NCBI RefSeq assembly: GCF_035222485.1
Contig: NC_085922.1
Span: 1,999,001 to 2,063,000 of the forward strand
Reading direction: 5' to 3'
From: Podospora pseudoanserina
Taxonomy: Eukaryota > Ascomycota > Sordariomycetes > Sordariales > Podosporaceae
DNA: 64,000 nt
Shown here: positions 46,085 to 55,184 of the stretch, piece by piece
How the letters are laid out: each line of letters opens with the position of its first letter
How positions within the stretch are numbered: position 1 is the stretch's first letter
The notes under the pieces: model-generated
Databases searched by the model: none
Seen by the model: only the letters and a program-made list of their open reading frames with translations
What the model was told of the DNA's origin: nothing
Position numbers and translations under genes: made by a program

Positions 46085-47757
46085 TTATCCTTCCTCCCAA
46101 CTCCCTTTTCCCCTCCACCGCTCCTTTTCCACCGCTCCTCCCTGCCCCCCCTCGTCACCCTCGTCACCCTCGTCGTCATCAACGCTGAACTCATGAATCG
46201 ACGAGTTATACCGTAGCCATTTGCTCGAACTGGCAATCTTGTGTCCCAGCCACAATACGCGCGCCTTGCGCTCCTCAGCCGTGAAAGGAAACTCAACGTA
46301 CTCCTCGTCATCGTCGATCTTCTCGTTTGAGAAGAAAGTATTAGGGGACACTCTGTCCGCCCATGTAAGTCCTCGCATGGCGTAGTCTTCGGGCAATGGC
46401 CTCTGAAACTGAGTTCTAGGCAGAGCGCTTTCTTCAATGCGACTATAGTTTTTATAAAAGCCAAACAATGCATTCATCATCGACACAGTGCGTTTCTAGG
46501 GGAATTATTATGCCACATAACGAATAGCTTCTGGATAGAACGTAAGGTGATAAACAAAAACGAGAGTAACGTAAAGAAATAAAATAAAAACGCTACGGTC
46601 ATTATCCGGGCGTAGAACAACATCGTAAGTTTTACAAAAGAGCTTAAGGGTGTTAACGAATTCTTCAGGGGCGGGAGAGTCGATTTTGCTTCCCTACATT
46701 AGCTAATTTCAGGCTTCATCGTCGTCCCAGCAGGGCTGCTTCATAGCTTTCGCAATCGGGCTTACTTCACTACTATAGCCTACTAAGCTGCGGTAGTTTG
46801 CAATACCCATATAATATCTAGGCTCGAGCCACTTAAGACCGGATCGAGTAATATAGCCGTTTAGGGACTGGAGGAAGTCATCCATAGCTAAAGGCAAATT
46901 ATCCATCTACTTACCACTGAAAAAGAGAGTATAAACACTAACGAATTCAAACTCGGCGACTAAGAGTTTGGAATAAAATAAATAGGGCTTTAAAGCCATA
47001 ATCGGGTCGAACAGAGTCGATATACTCTCGCGAGCAGGGCCGAAGGAAATTGGGACGCAAAGGGACTTCATGTAATAACAAAGTTACTCAAGGGTATAGG
47101 GGCGGGCTAGAATAGCCAAATGGTAATATAACCGCCCAGTCGTTGGAGCCTTTTTAGAGGCCTTGGAACACCAATGACGGCTTACAGCAGTCCAGTGCTC
47201 TCTGTCCCAAATATCGTCCTCTTCGATAGCCATTCTATAACGCCCAAGGTCGCCGAGACACTCTACCCAAGGTATCCTCAAAAGCCGGCACAGCCTCGTA
47301 GAGAAGCGCCATCATTCAATACGCAAGGTAAATAAATATCAACATATGCTCCAAGCTTGCCGGCTGCCGATCATTTTGCGAGTTGTGACCGTTATCAACC
47401 TCTATGCATTTGCTCTCCACCCTGACCAGGCCAGCGTAGATTCTTTTCACTTCAGCAACCAGCTGGTCGTGGGAGATTGGTCCAGTGTCTGGTTGCTTGA
47501 TGAGTCCGGTGTTTTTTGCACGGGAGCTCCGAGATGTTGTAGGTGGTCGGCGGTGGGAAGTGGGGGCTGGTGTAGAGGAAACCCGTGAAACATGTTGTCG
47601 AGATACCGCGAGTCTTGGATCTCTTCGGAGGGGAGCTGGGTCGTTCAGATAACTGTGTGGAGGATAGTACGGCGTCTGGCCCGGCTCTGGGTTAATCCAT
47701 GTGAGCGAGCATGTAGTGAGTACTGCAGAGGTACATACCGTTCATTTGAAGTGGCAT
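46085..47757 (-). pseudogene. Est1-type (telomerase/NMD, EST1 DNA-RNA-binding domain) protein pseudogene
   Basis: Reads from an ATG (47755-47757) through a short exon (MPLQMN), intron 47687-47738 (GTATGT..CCCAG), then EPGQTPYYPPHSYLNDPAPL and LIKQPDTGPISHDQLVAEVK, RIYAGLVRVESKCIEVDN. A deletion near 47385 joins this to LEHMLIFIYLAY. Breaks follow: TGA at 47316-47318, a one-base shift near 47270, then PWVECLGDLGRYRMAIEEDD and KAPTTGRLYYHLAILARP, TAA at 47084-47086 (CAA expected), TAG at 46907-46909 (CAG expected), an intron at 46694-46765, TAA-TAA at 46505-46510 and TAG at 46496-46498, ending LPEDYAMRGLTWADRV ... ARVLWLGHKIA. The TTGRLYYHLAILARP block is the Est1-type domain hallmark. The stops are the kind C-to-T change gives. 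Clearly non-functional. Confidence 0.8.
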
Positions 47758-49756
47758 CTTTCTTTGCTGATCACCGAAGATGTGTAAAATCCATTAAATG
47801 GTGCGATAGTGGGGCGTAAGAAAGTATGGAAAATCAAAGATATTATTGACGTAAATACAGGCTTAGCATATTAACACAACAACATATGCAAAGGAGTTTT
47901 GAGCTGTTGGAGTTTTTGACCAGGCTTCAGTGGCCCCAACCACCATGGCGATGTAAACAGCTCCCTAAAGCGGCAACTTCTGGACGCCTTATGGTTCGCA
48001 TAAGTCGCTCGCAGAGTAGCCGCATCTTTGGCACCGTGGGGAAGGTCCTATCTCTGGGTCTACCTTCGGAGGCGTAAGATGGGAGAATAACTTCACCTAT
48101 CCGATGCAAGCGACATCCTCATCTCTTGACAGGCCAGCTAACAGCGTTTCGCTATCCCTAGGACAGGCCTGTCTCCGAACAGGAGCAGAAGATTGTTGAA
48201 ACGGCAAACTGGACAACACCACTAGGCTGCCCCTAGAGACGCAACCCCGACCATCCAGTCGTCTCCTTGCCCTTTTCTTTTTTTGCAGACAGCGATGCCA
48301 TCCACATCTAACCAAGTGACTGAGATGACAGCAGTGCCACCTCGCCCTGTTTGAATTTCCTGACTCACATCACCATGCACAAAAGTCTACATGATTTCAA
48401 GTGTTTCTTTTGCAGCCGGGCCTGGCTAGCTAGCGGTGATTAGTCTCCTACTATCTACTGGCCGGGGGCAAAAATGCTGATGAATTCTCTGAGATATGCA
48501 AGACCCCAGCGGATGCGACATGGACGCCACTGCAATCCGGGGAGCAGATCTCTGTCATGACCGTGGCCCTCTATCGTGCCTGCGGCAAATGGGGCTAATG
48601 CGGTGAAAACTACATCTGGGATGAGGTCGCTGAACTCAATCTTTTTCGCGAGGTTAAAAACCCTTTTGTTGGGCTTCCAACCACACACCATCAAACTTCT
48701 CTGCAGCCGCGCCAGCCAGGTTGCAGCCATATATGGGCCCTGGCATCATTAACGTAAATTTCTGTCCACCTTGCAGAGCCACATGATTGGCTTTTTTTGA
48801 TGCAGTGATTCAGAGTCCAATCATACCGCTTCGTCTTTCTCACCTCTTTTTGCTATGCTGGCCTGCATCCTGGCCTACATTTTGCTTTCCTGGCCTACTT
48901 GCCATGCTCGCCAGGTGCGTGGTAGGTCTAGCTGTCCTGGTTGTCCAGGTCTTCTATGTTAGCGCTCTTGTTCCACATTAGCCACAACGTCCGGTCGGAC
49001 AGCAAACCTGAAGCCTGGGATCTTGGCCATGATGTGAAAATCTGTGGTTTGTTCGACAACTCTAAACGGAAGCCCCCAAACAAAGCTGAAATGCACCGTC
49101 AGAAAACAAATCGGCCTCGCTGCTGAAAGCCGTAGGTTTATCTTTGTCTTCATTATACCATCAATTGTAACAGCAAAGTTCGTTCACCTACATGCAGTAA
49201 GTACAAGTCAACAGCACCTAGTAAGAGCCATATTTAGTAGGACAGCATTCCAGGTAAATTTTAGGCGTGAGCTAGTGCAGAAATATGGGAGGAACAGGGC
49301 AGGCTCAACAAGAGGTGCAGAGATATAGGCGGAAGCTTCTAAAGGGCGAAATAGAGCAGGCACTAATACAAAGGGAAGCTCGATTTCTGGTACGACCTGA
49401 AGTGGAAAGAGCTGCAAAGCTTCATACCAGAGAGACTCCGCACAGAAAAGTTCGGGCGGCCTGGTGGAGCCGTGTACTGCGTAAGATTGTTCGTGCTCAG
49501 CCAAAGGCAAAGGACGAATATAGACGGTATAATTAGGAGAATCAGTCACACGTTATCTTTTAATACTCCTTGAGGCTTTACTCCTTCAACTGCAGTGATC
49601 GCCTCGATGAATCTACAAAGATCGATCAATATTTTCAATTTGAGTGGTAGAGAAGAATGCCGACGATGGTCCATTGACAGCGACACATTACAGCAATGGT
49701 TCAAGTGCCTCCCTAATATTCTTCAATTGTTATTGCAAGCTATCCAACTTTGTATT
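47758..49756. other. Gene-poor part of the accessory island, with weak relics
   Basis: Two kb upstream of the Est1-type pseudogene. The frame at 48455-48730 (minus, 91 codons) and the helical Lys/Arg-rich pieces at 49220-49533 (plus) look like decayed coding sequence, but neither was recognised. No transposase, reverse transcriptase or terminal repeats were seen. Confidence 0.35.
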
Positions 49757-50611
49757 TTACCCCCGCTTTCCATTTACACTCAGATGATACGTACCCAGGT
49801 GGCGAAAGCCAAGGTCTGACGGTAGCCCTGTGGATGGGACTGGCACTAGGAGCTCCCGTCGAGTCTCGGTAACCTGGGCAGAGGTTGTCGGCAGTGGTGG
49901 TGGTCCATAGCCGTTGTCGAGGGGCTCGGTGGAAGAAGATCTCGACGGAAGACTCTCGCGTACGGCTAGAGACCGGTGATATTGTAAAGACAGAACCACC
50001 CCCGCCCGCCTCACCATTTCAATCTTGCCTAGTTTCCAATTCATTGCCTCAGCGGCGCGCCACGCGACCTGCATTTCCTTTGCCAGTATGGTCCACATCT
50101 CAGATTTGAGCCTGAAGTTTGTAAGCTTTGTTTTGCCTTCAATACTCTGTTAGACAGAAAAAGGGGCCGGTAGTTACCTCTCGTATTTCCTTGCAAACTC
50201 ATTCTTACGCTCTTCATCCCGCTCAGGCTGCTCCAAATAGTTTTGGTAGTAAAGACGGCAACTGACAGAGCTCCGTCCTGGAGGGAGCTTCGAGATATCG
50301 TCCCATTTATTCCCTTGGCCCCGGAGGTTGATAATCTTATTATCCTCCTCAGTAGACCACTTGCATTTTTCTGGTGTTGGCAATTCGGATGGCGGCCTGC
50401 TGCGCTTGTTACTCGAACGCAATACCGAAGTCGGAGTTGACGCCGGAGAGATTTCAGGTACCACAAAGTCAAATCGCGAAGACAAGGAGGGGACCGAGGC
50501 GGAGGGAGCCTGTTGGGTAGGCGACACAGTCGACTCATTCGAGTCGGTGTCGATTAATGACGCGATATCCAGGATGATGGTGTATGAATGCTGATATATT
50601 CTTTGATGCAA
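49757..50611 (-). CDS. Myb/SANT-like DNA-binding protein, no ATG visible (possible pseudogene)
   Basis: Exons are 50178-50611 and 49757-50111, with intron 50112-50177 (GTAACT..TTCAG) that splits an Arg codon and rejoins KYER to LKSEMWTILAKEMQ. The Myb/SANT repeat is KWSTEEDNKIINLRGQGNKW followed by DDISKLPPGRSSVSCRLYYQ, with the spaced aromatic residues of the fold. A second helical part reads VAWRAAEAMNWKLGKIEMVR. Ser/Pro-rich flanks (PEISPASTPTSVLRSSNKRS) suggest a nuclear protein. No Met codon occurs in the open frame before the domain; the frame runs up to a TAG at 50627-50629 and, past it, into the membrane-protein frame. The true start is unknown: either an upstream exon is missed or the copy has lost its start. 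It lies in the decayed island. Confidence 0.5.
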
Positions 50612-50626
50612 GCAAGATGTTGAGAT

Positions 50627-51331
50627 CTAGAGTTGGGATTTTGCTCTTGTCTGCAGTGGAAAGATTGTCGACTGAAGAAGAACCGGGCTAGGGCTTATGA
50701 TGGAGAAAGGCAGCGCTTCAGGACACAGTTCACGTACCGTAAGTGCGGTTGTTACGTATTGTTTTTCCTTCTCCTCTTCTGCTGAGTCAAGGGTCGGAAC
50801 GTTGATGATAGACCGAATCACATAATCCTCAAGAAATGCTTTGCACGCATGTCTCGCAACACGACAGTTGCGGCAGAGATCGACCCAGATACTGTCGGCT
50901 TGGATATCAGTGTGCTCAACAGCTTCACGGTTCCAACTAGTTCCAGGAGAATTAGACCAAAGCATTAACGAACAAGAATCGCCGTACAGCTTACCTGCAC
51001 CATAACCGTTAACACCAGAGGCGCTTACTTTCGACTCTGGGATAAATATTGCGTGATGAATTGCTATCATTACCAGCAGTAGTACCGGCGCGGCGCTCTT
51101 TAGCGTATACTTTAAGAAGCTGTTTAGCCCGGCGACGTCTCTCTTCCAAGTTCCATTTAGAATATATATGTACCACCGAAATGCAGAGGGCAAAGAGGCA
51201 GGGAAAAAGACGAGGAGGGAAATGAGCAGATATAATAGATAGGGAAGGGCACTTTGTAGTAAAACCGCGCTGCAGTCCAAAAATACCAAAGGTATGCCCC
51301 CTGGCCCGCGCAAATACGGGTTGGTGGCCAT
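50627..51331 (-). CDS. Hypothetical small membrane protein (about 212 aa)
   Basis: The start ATG is at 51331. A probable intron at 50672-50737 (GTACGT..TTCTTCAG, 66 nt, in frame) leaves 212 residues; without splicing it is 234. Two or three membrane segments are visible: VFLDCSAVLLQSALPYLLYL with LLISLLVFF, and APVLLLVMIAIHHAIFI. A hydrophilic Cys-containing part follows (IWVDLCRNCRVARHACKAFL). A potential donor/acceptor pair further upstream (GTAAGC..CTAG, 58 nt) would break the frame, so I did not use it. No family was recognised. It shares its frame with the downstream Myb-like gene, separated by one TAG. In view of the neighbours it may also be decaying. Confidence 0.42.
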   Translation of the reverse strand: MATNPYLRGPGGIPLVFLDCSAVLLQSALPYLLYLLISLLVFFPASLPSAFRWYIYILNGTWKRDVAGLNSFLKYTLKSAAPVLLLVMIAIHHAIFIPESKVSASGVNGYGAGKLYGDSCSLMLWSNSPGTSWNREAVEHTDIQADSIWVDLCRNCRVARHACKAFLEDYVIRSIINVPTLDSAEEEKEKQYVTTALTVRELCPEALPFSIISPSPVLLQSTIFPLQTRAKSQL

Positions 51332-51775
51332 GATTGAAGACCGCGGCGTGGGGGGAAAAAATAGTTGGTAGGGGTGAAGCCAACAAGACGGTGCTGTCCG
51401 TTGGGACTTCTGAAAATGGTGGTGTTGAGCCCTTTTCTGGAGGTCAAAACGTCGGCGGGGTGACAGCGAAAAGAAATGGGGCGCTGGCTCACCCGACAGA
51501 CAAGAACCCGGTCAAGCTGTTTGACTAGGGGAGAGCGGACGGGATCCCGCATTTTCAACTGCCTATGGTTGTATGTGTCGGTTTGGGTCTGAATCAGACT
51601 ACATATTTGGAGTCTGAAGTCCGTCGGCCAAGCATTGGTGATGGTATCTTATCAGTGCCACTTCATTTGCTCGCAATACCGTTGTATCGATCCATGGTAT
51701 CGAATTCAAGGCTCAATTGACTCTGTTCTCCTATGTATACAGACTGCATCGTGATGTCTATTAACCATGTGCTTG
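51332..51775. other. Intergenic; right edge of the accessory island
   Basis: 444 bases between the membrane-protein start and the RQC1 stop. No recognisable gene or repeat. Confidence 0.4.
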
Positions 51776-54211
51776 TTACTGACCTTGAGCCTGCCCCTGA
51801 GCCTGCCCCTGTCCCTGACCTCTATCCACCATCTCGGGATCCTCAAACGCCGGCATCTCCTCATCAGTATCCTCTTCACTCTCCCCCTCATCCTCCTCAT
51901 CCGACATCCAAGCCCCCGGCATCTGAACAGGAGGATACCCCACCCTCATCCTCATATACTCCATAACCTCCGCAATACTCGGGCCTTCCCCAAACGCCCC
52001 CTCCCCATCAAAGTCCTCCGGATCCGTCCACTCCGCCTCCTCATCATCCTCCTCATCAACGCCAAACGCATGGTCATGCCTCGTCCGCCCATCCCAGTTA
52101 CCCCCAAACTCGGTGGTGTCCTCATCATCAGAATCATTATCGTCATCGTCGTCGTCCTCCTCCTCCCCATCCTCAACCGTAGCCTGGAACGGTCCTCGCG
52201 GCTGTTGTCCCTGTCCAGCGGCAGCCCCATCCCCACCAGCGCGTTGTCGGACCCTACCCATCAACGCGTTAAAGAAGCCCATTATCCCGCCTCCACCGCC
52301 GTCATCAACCTCGAGCATAGCTTCGAGTTCCTCCTGGGGCATCTCGGCTAGCAACCGCTCGGCTGCCGCCCGCATCCCGGCTTCTCTGCGAGGGTCCATT
52401 TGGGTGCTAAACAGGCCTCGCGTAGCAATGGAATCGGGTTTCCAGGGTAGTTTTTGAATCTCGCTGCTAAAAATGTTGTCTACTGCCGCTGGTGGCAAGG
52501 GGTCGAACTCAAAGTTCGGAGAAGCATCGTGTAGCAGCTTCCTTGGGACGAGGGTCATGAGGGACGGCGTACTGTCGAGGTAAATGAATCTTGCTACTGC
52601 GAGCGTTGGCTCTGGGCTCTGGGGACATCTGTAGACGCCTTTCGGGAGGAGCTTCTTAGCCTTGTCTGCTGCTGATTTGAGGAGGGAGATGGCGTTGGGG
52701 TTGTTCCAGAGGTCCTTGGAGATGTGAAGGTAGAGCTCTGTATAAAGTTTGTCGTCATCGTTCCGCGGAGTGTGACCCCAGATGGACTGGGGAGTATCTA
52801 GACTGAGAGCGGAGAACAAGGCGCAGTAGAGCCAAGGCAGAGTCTCAATGTTCTTGACGAGGGTCTCGTGCGCCGTGTCGTAGTCATCGAGCTGGAGGTA
52901 GGCTAAGGGGAGAGTATGGAGAGGATACAAGACCGCATCTGGCCACCTGGAAGCGAGAGCATCGCAAAACTTGACAAACCACTCCGCCTCACGGGATCGA
53001 AGCGCAAGAACGGGCACCCAGTTGAGCAGGGCGTAAGGGTCGCCGTGGTTGAGGCTCAAGTACAACTTAGACCATTCAAGGGCGGTCCGATAGGTGCCCT
53101 TGAGAATGAGCTTCTGGATCAAGTTGTAGCCAGCGAGGTAGAACTGTCTGTTTTCAGGCCTGGCAAAGTTGATCCTGGCTTTGCCCTGTTCAAGTTTGCG
53201 GCGGAAATCACTAAGCGTAACGCGGCCAAAGGTGAAGAGAGCACGCTCAATGAGATCAGCAGCGAGAGCTGAGTTCTGGTCCTGTCGAGCAACCTTACTG
53301 CCCTGAATCAGAGACGACACATGGTATGGGTTCCGGTGCAAGAAGTGGATGATCTGCATGGGGTCTCCCATCTGGACAAGCTGAAAGAACGACCCCTCAA
53401 GATCGTCATAGGCCTTCTCGTGGGCAAACGTGAACTCGACCACATCAGGTGTGCCTTCGCTGAGGCGCTTCATGATCAGCCCCTGAGCCGCACCCCTAGG
53501 CCACAACTTTTTGCCCTCGATGAAAGGGTTGGTGCGGAGGAGCGTCTCAAACATGCCCGGCTTCGCCGGGCCCGAGCGACGTGGGTCGGTGGCAACAGCA
53601 CTTAGGTATGTCTCGAGATCAAGATTCTCTGGCAGAATTCTCTGTCGGGTTTCCTGGCGTTCCTCCACCTGGGCGAGATCCATAGCCTTGCCGAACAAAC
53701 GGCGCATCTCGTTCGCGGCCTTGAGATGTCGGCTGTCGATCTTCAAGAGGTCGTTGAGCTGGTCGTCCGGGTTTTGTTTTGATGAGCTTGCCGCTGATGC
53801 AGCGCCGGCCCGTTGCTTTTTGGCCTTGATGTTGAGCTCTTTGAGTGCCTTCTCGAGCTCATCCTCCCTAGCCTTGGGGCGCTCTGCTGCTGGGGTTTCT
53901 GATGGTTGCTTTCCCTTCTTCTTTTTCTTCTTCTTGGACTTCTTCTTGGCAGGTTCGGCCTGTGGACTGGCAACTTCCTTCTCTACCGGTTTTGATGGTT
54001 CTGGTTCCTCGTCCTCATCGTCGTCGTCGTCGTTGTCGTTGCCGTCACCCATGTCCCCGAGCGCTGCGAAGGAGAACATGTTGCCGCGGGGCTTCGCCAC
54101 TACCGGCTCCTCCTCCTCCTCGCTGGTCTCTTCTTTTGTCTCAGGGGCTTCATTCTGTGAGTTCAAGAGTTCTTGCTGCTTTCGCAGCTTGCGTAATTGT
54201 CGACTCGCCAT
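51776..54211 (-). CDS. RQC1: Ribosome quality control protein Rqc1 (TCF25 family), 811 aa
   Basis: Cytosolic component of the ribosome quality control complex, which with Ltn1/Rkr1 and Cdc48 clears stalled nascent chains from 60S subunits. Single exon. I took the Met at 54211 (MASRQLRKLRKQQELLN), the usual start; the frame is open upstream to 54355 without support. The N-terminus is charged, with an acidic run (DDDDDEDEE) and a Lys-rich run (KKKSKKKKKKKGK). The Tcf25 domain runs from about residue 165 to 580, with FTFAHEKAYDDLEGSFFQLV, GDPMQIIHFLHRNPYHVSSL, FYLAGYNLIQKLILKGTYRT and YALLNWVPVLALRSREAEWF. The C-terminus is very acidic and then Gly/Gln repeats (GQGQGQAQGQ). Length fits fungal members. 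It borders the decayed island. The identification is confident. Confidence 0.93.
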   Translation of the reverse strand: MASRQLRKLRKQQELLNSQNEAPETKEETSEEEEEPVVAKPRGNMFSFAALGDMGDGNDNDDDDDEDEEPEPSKPVEKEVASPQAEPAKKKSKKKKKKKGKQPSETPAAERPKAREDELEKALKELNIKAKKQRAGAASAASSSKQNPDDQLNDLLKIDSRHLKAANEMRRLFGKAMDLAQVEERQETRQRILPENLDLETYLSAVATDPRRSGPAKPGMFETLLRTNPFIEGKKLWPRGAAQGLIMKRLSEGTPDVVEFTFAHEKAYDDLEGSFFQLVQMGDPMQIIHFLHRNPYHVSSLIQGSKVARQDQNSALAADLIERALFTFGRVTLSDFRRKLEQGKARINFARPENRQFYLAGYNLIQKLILKGTYRTALEWSKLYLSLNHGDPYALLNWVPVLALRSREAEWFVKFCDALASRWPDAVLYPLHTLPLAYLQLDDYDTAHETLVKNIETLPWLYCALFSALSLDTPQSIWGHTPRNDDDKLYTELYLHISKDLWNNPNAISLLKSAADKAKKLLPKGVYRCPQSPEPTLAVARFIYLDSTPSLMTLVPRKLLHDASPNFEFDPLPPAAVDNIFSSEIQKLPWKPDSIATRGLFSTQMDPRREAGMRAAAERLLAEMPQEELEAMLEVDDGGGGGIMGFFNALMGRVRQRAGGDGAAAGQGQQPRGPFQATVEDGEEEDDDDDDNDSDDEDTTEFGGNWDGRTRHDHAFGVDEEDDEEAEWTDPEDFDGEGAFGEGPSIAEVMEYMRMRVGYPPVQMPGAWMSDEEDEGESEEDTDEEMPAFEDPEMVDRGQGQGQAQGQAQGQ

Positions 54212-55184
54212 TTTTGGTGGTTTGATGAGAAGAGGTTGTTCTGTTGACAGCGAGTGAGTTGCCGACAGTTGGCTAAACTGATGAAAGACATAAAAGTGGA
54301 GGGGTAAGCAACAAGTATGGCGGGGCAGCACCCAATCTTTGATGGCAGCCACCAAAGCAAAGCAAAGTTGTTCAAGTTGCGATGCTGACGCTTGTAAATT
54401 GGCTAGCTCGGAGTGATACTGTCAGATGTATTGGATTTCACTCTTCTGGTTTCACCCTTCTGCTTTTGCACGGCGAAGGCGAAATGGAAGGAAGGCGGTT
54501 TGCCGATGGAGTCATCGCCGTCTTGAAGATGCCACTACGCACTGTACGATGCACTGTGTTTGGGAGCTCTTTCATGATCGACAGGAACATGACATAAACC
54601 ATAACTGTAGCCAACCTCCGATGGGGGTTGACACACTCATACTTCTATATCTTTTACATCTCTGGTCTCGATGTTAATTGATTACAGCAAAAGCGGTGTC
54701 CAATGCCCAGTACCTATCCTCTTGGCTCCAGACAAATGTTCGCAACTTCGCTGGCTGGCTCCAGGTCTGGACCTCTCAATGCTCCTGCCTCCATGGACCA
54801 GCGTATCAAGTTCTCCTCCCCGTTGCAGCCGAGTGGTTGACATTGGCCATTGTTCAGAGACACCATGCATGGCGTCGCTAGTCTGATACCCGTCTGCTTG
54901 GGTCTGGGCTCTCTTGTCGCCAGCCTCGAGGGGCTGAGAATCCCCCTGCAGGCTCAACCTTCGGTGTTGATATGCTGAGGGGTTTGGAAATGCGGTGGGC
55001 AAGTCTTCCTATTTGGTCCCTTTCTCTCCGTCTCTTTCTTGCAGCAACCGATTGCTTCCAAATCCCATCTTTTCGAAGTGGTAATTCTCTCCATTTTGTC
55101 CGCCAAACTTTCGAGGTTGGGCTTTCACTTACGTTTGTCCATCTGAATCACCCGACCGACTAGCGGGCACAGTCGCTCGCTTCC
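54212..55184. promoter_or_regulatory. Divergent promoter region of RQC1 and the membrane-protein gene
   Basis: 973 bases between divergent starts. Short frames (54426-54677, 54671-54886) show nothing recognisable. Confidence 0.4.

Noticed and set aside
50942-50999. Possible 58-nt intron (GTAAGC..CTAG) in the hypothetical membrane-protein gene.
   Set aside because: Splicing it would shift the frame and end the protein early, losing a well-formed downstream part.
53511-54257. 248-codon plus-strand Ser-rich frame opposite RQC1.
   Set aside because: Shadow of acidic and Lys-rich coding repeats on the other strand.
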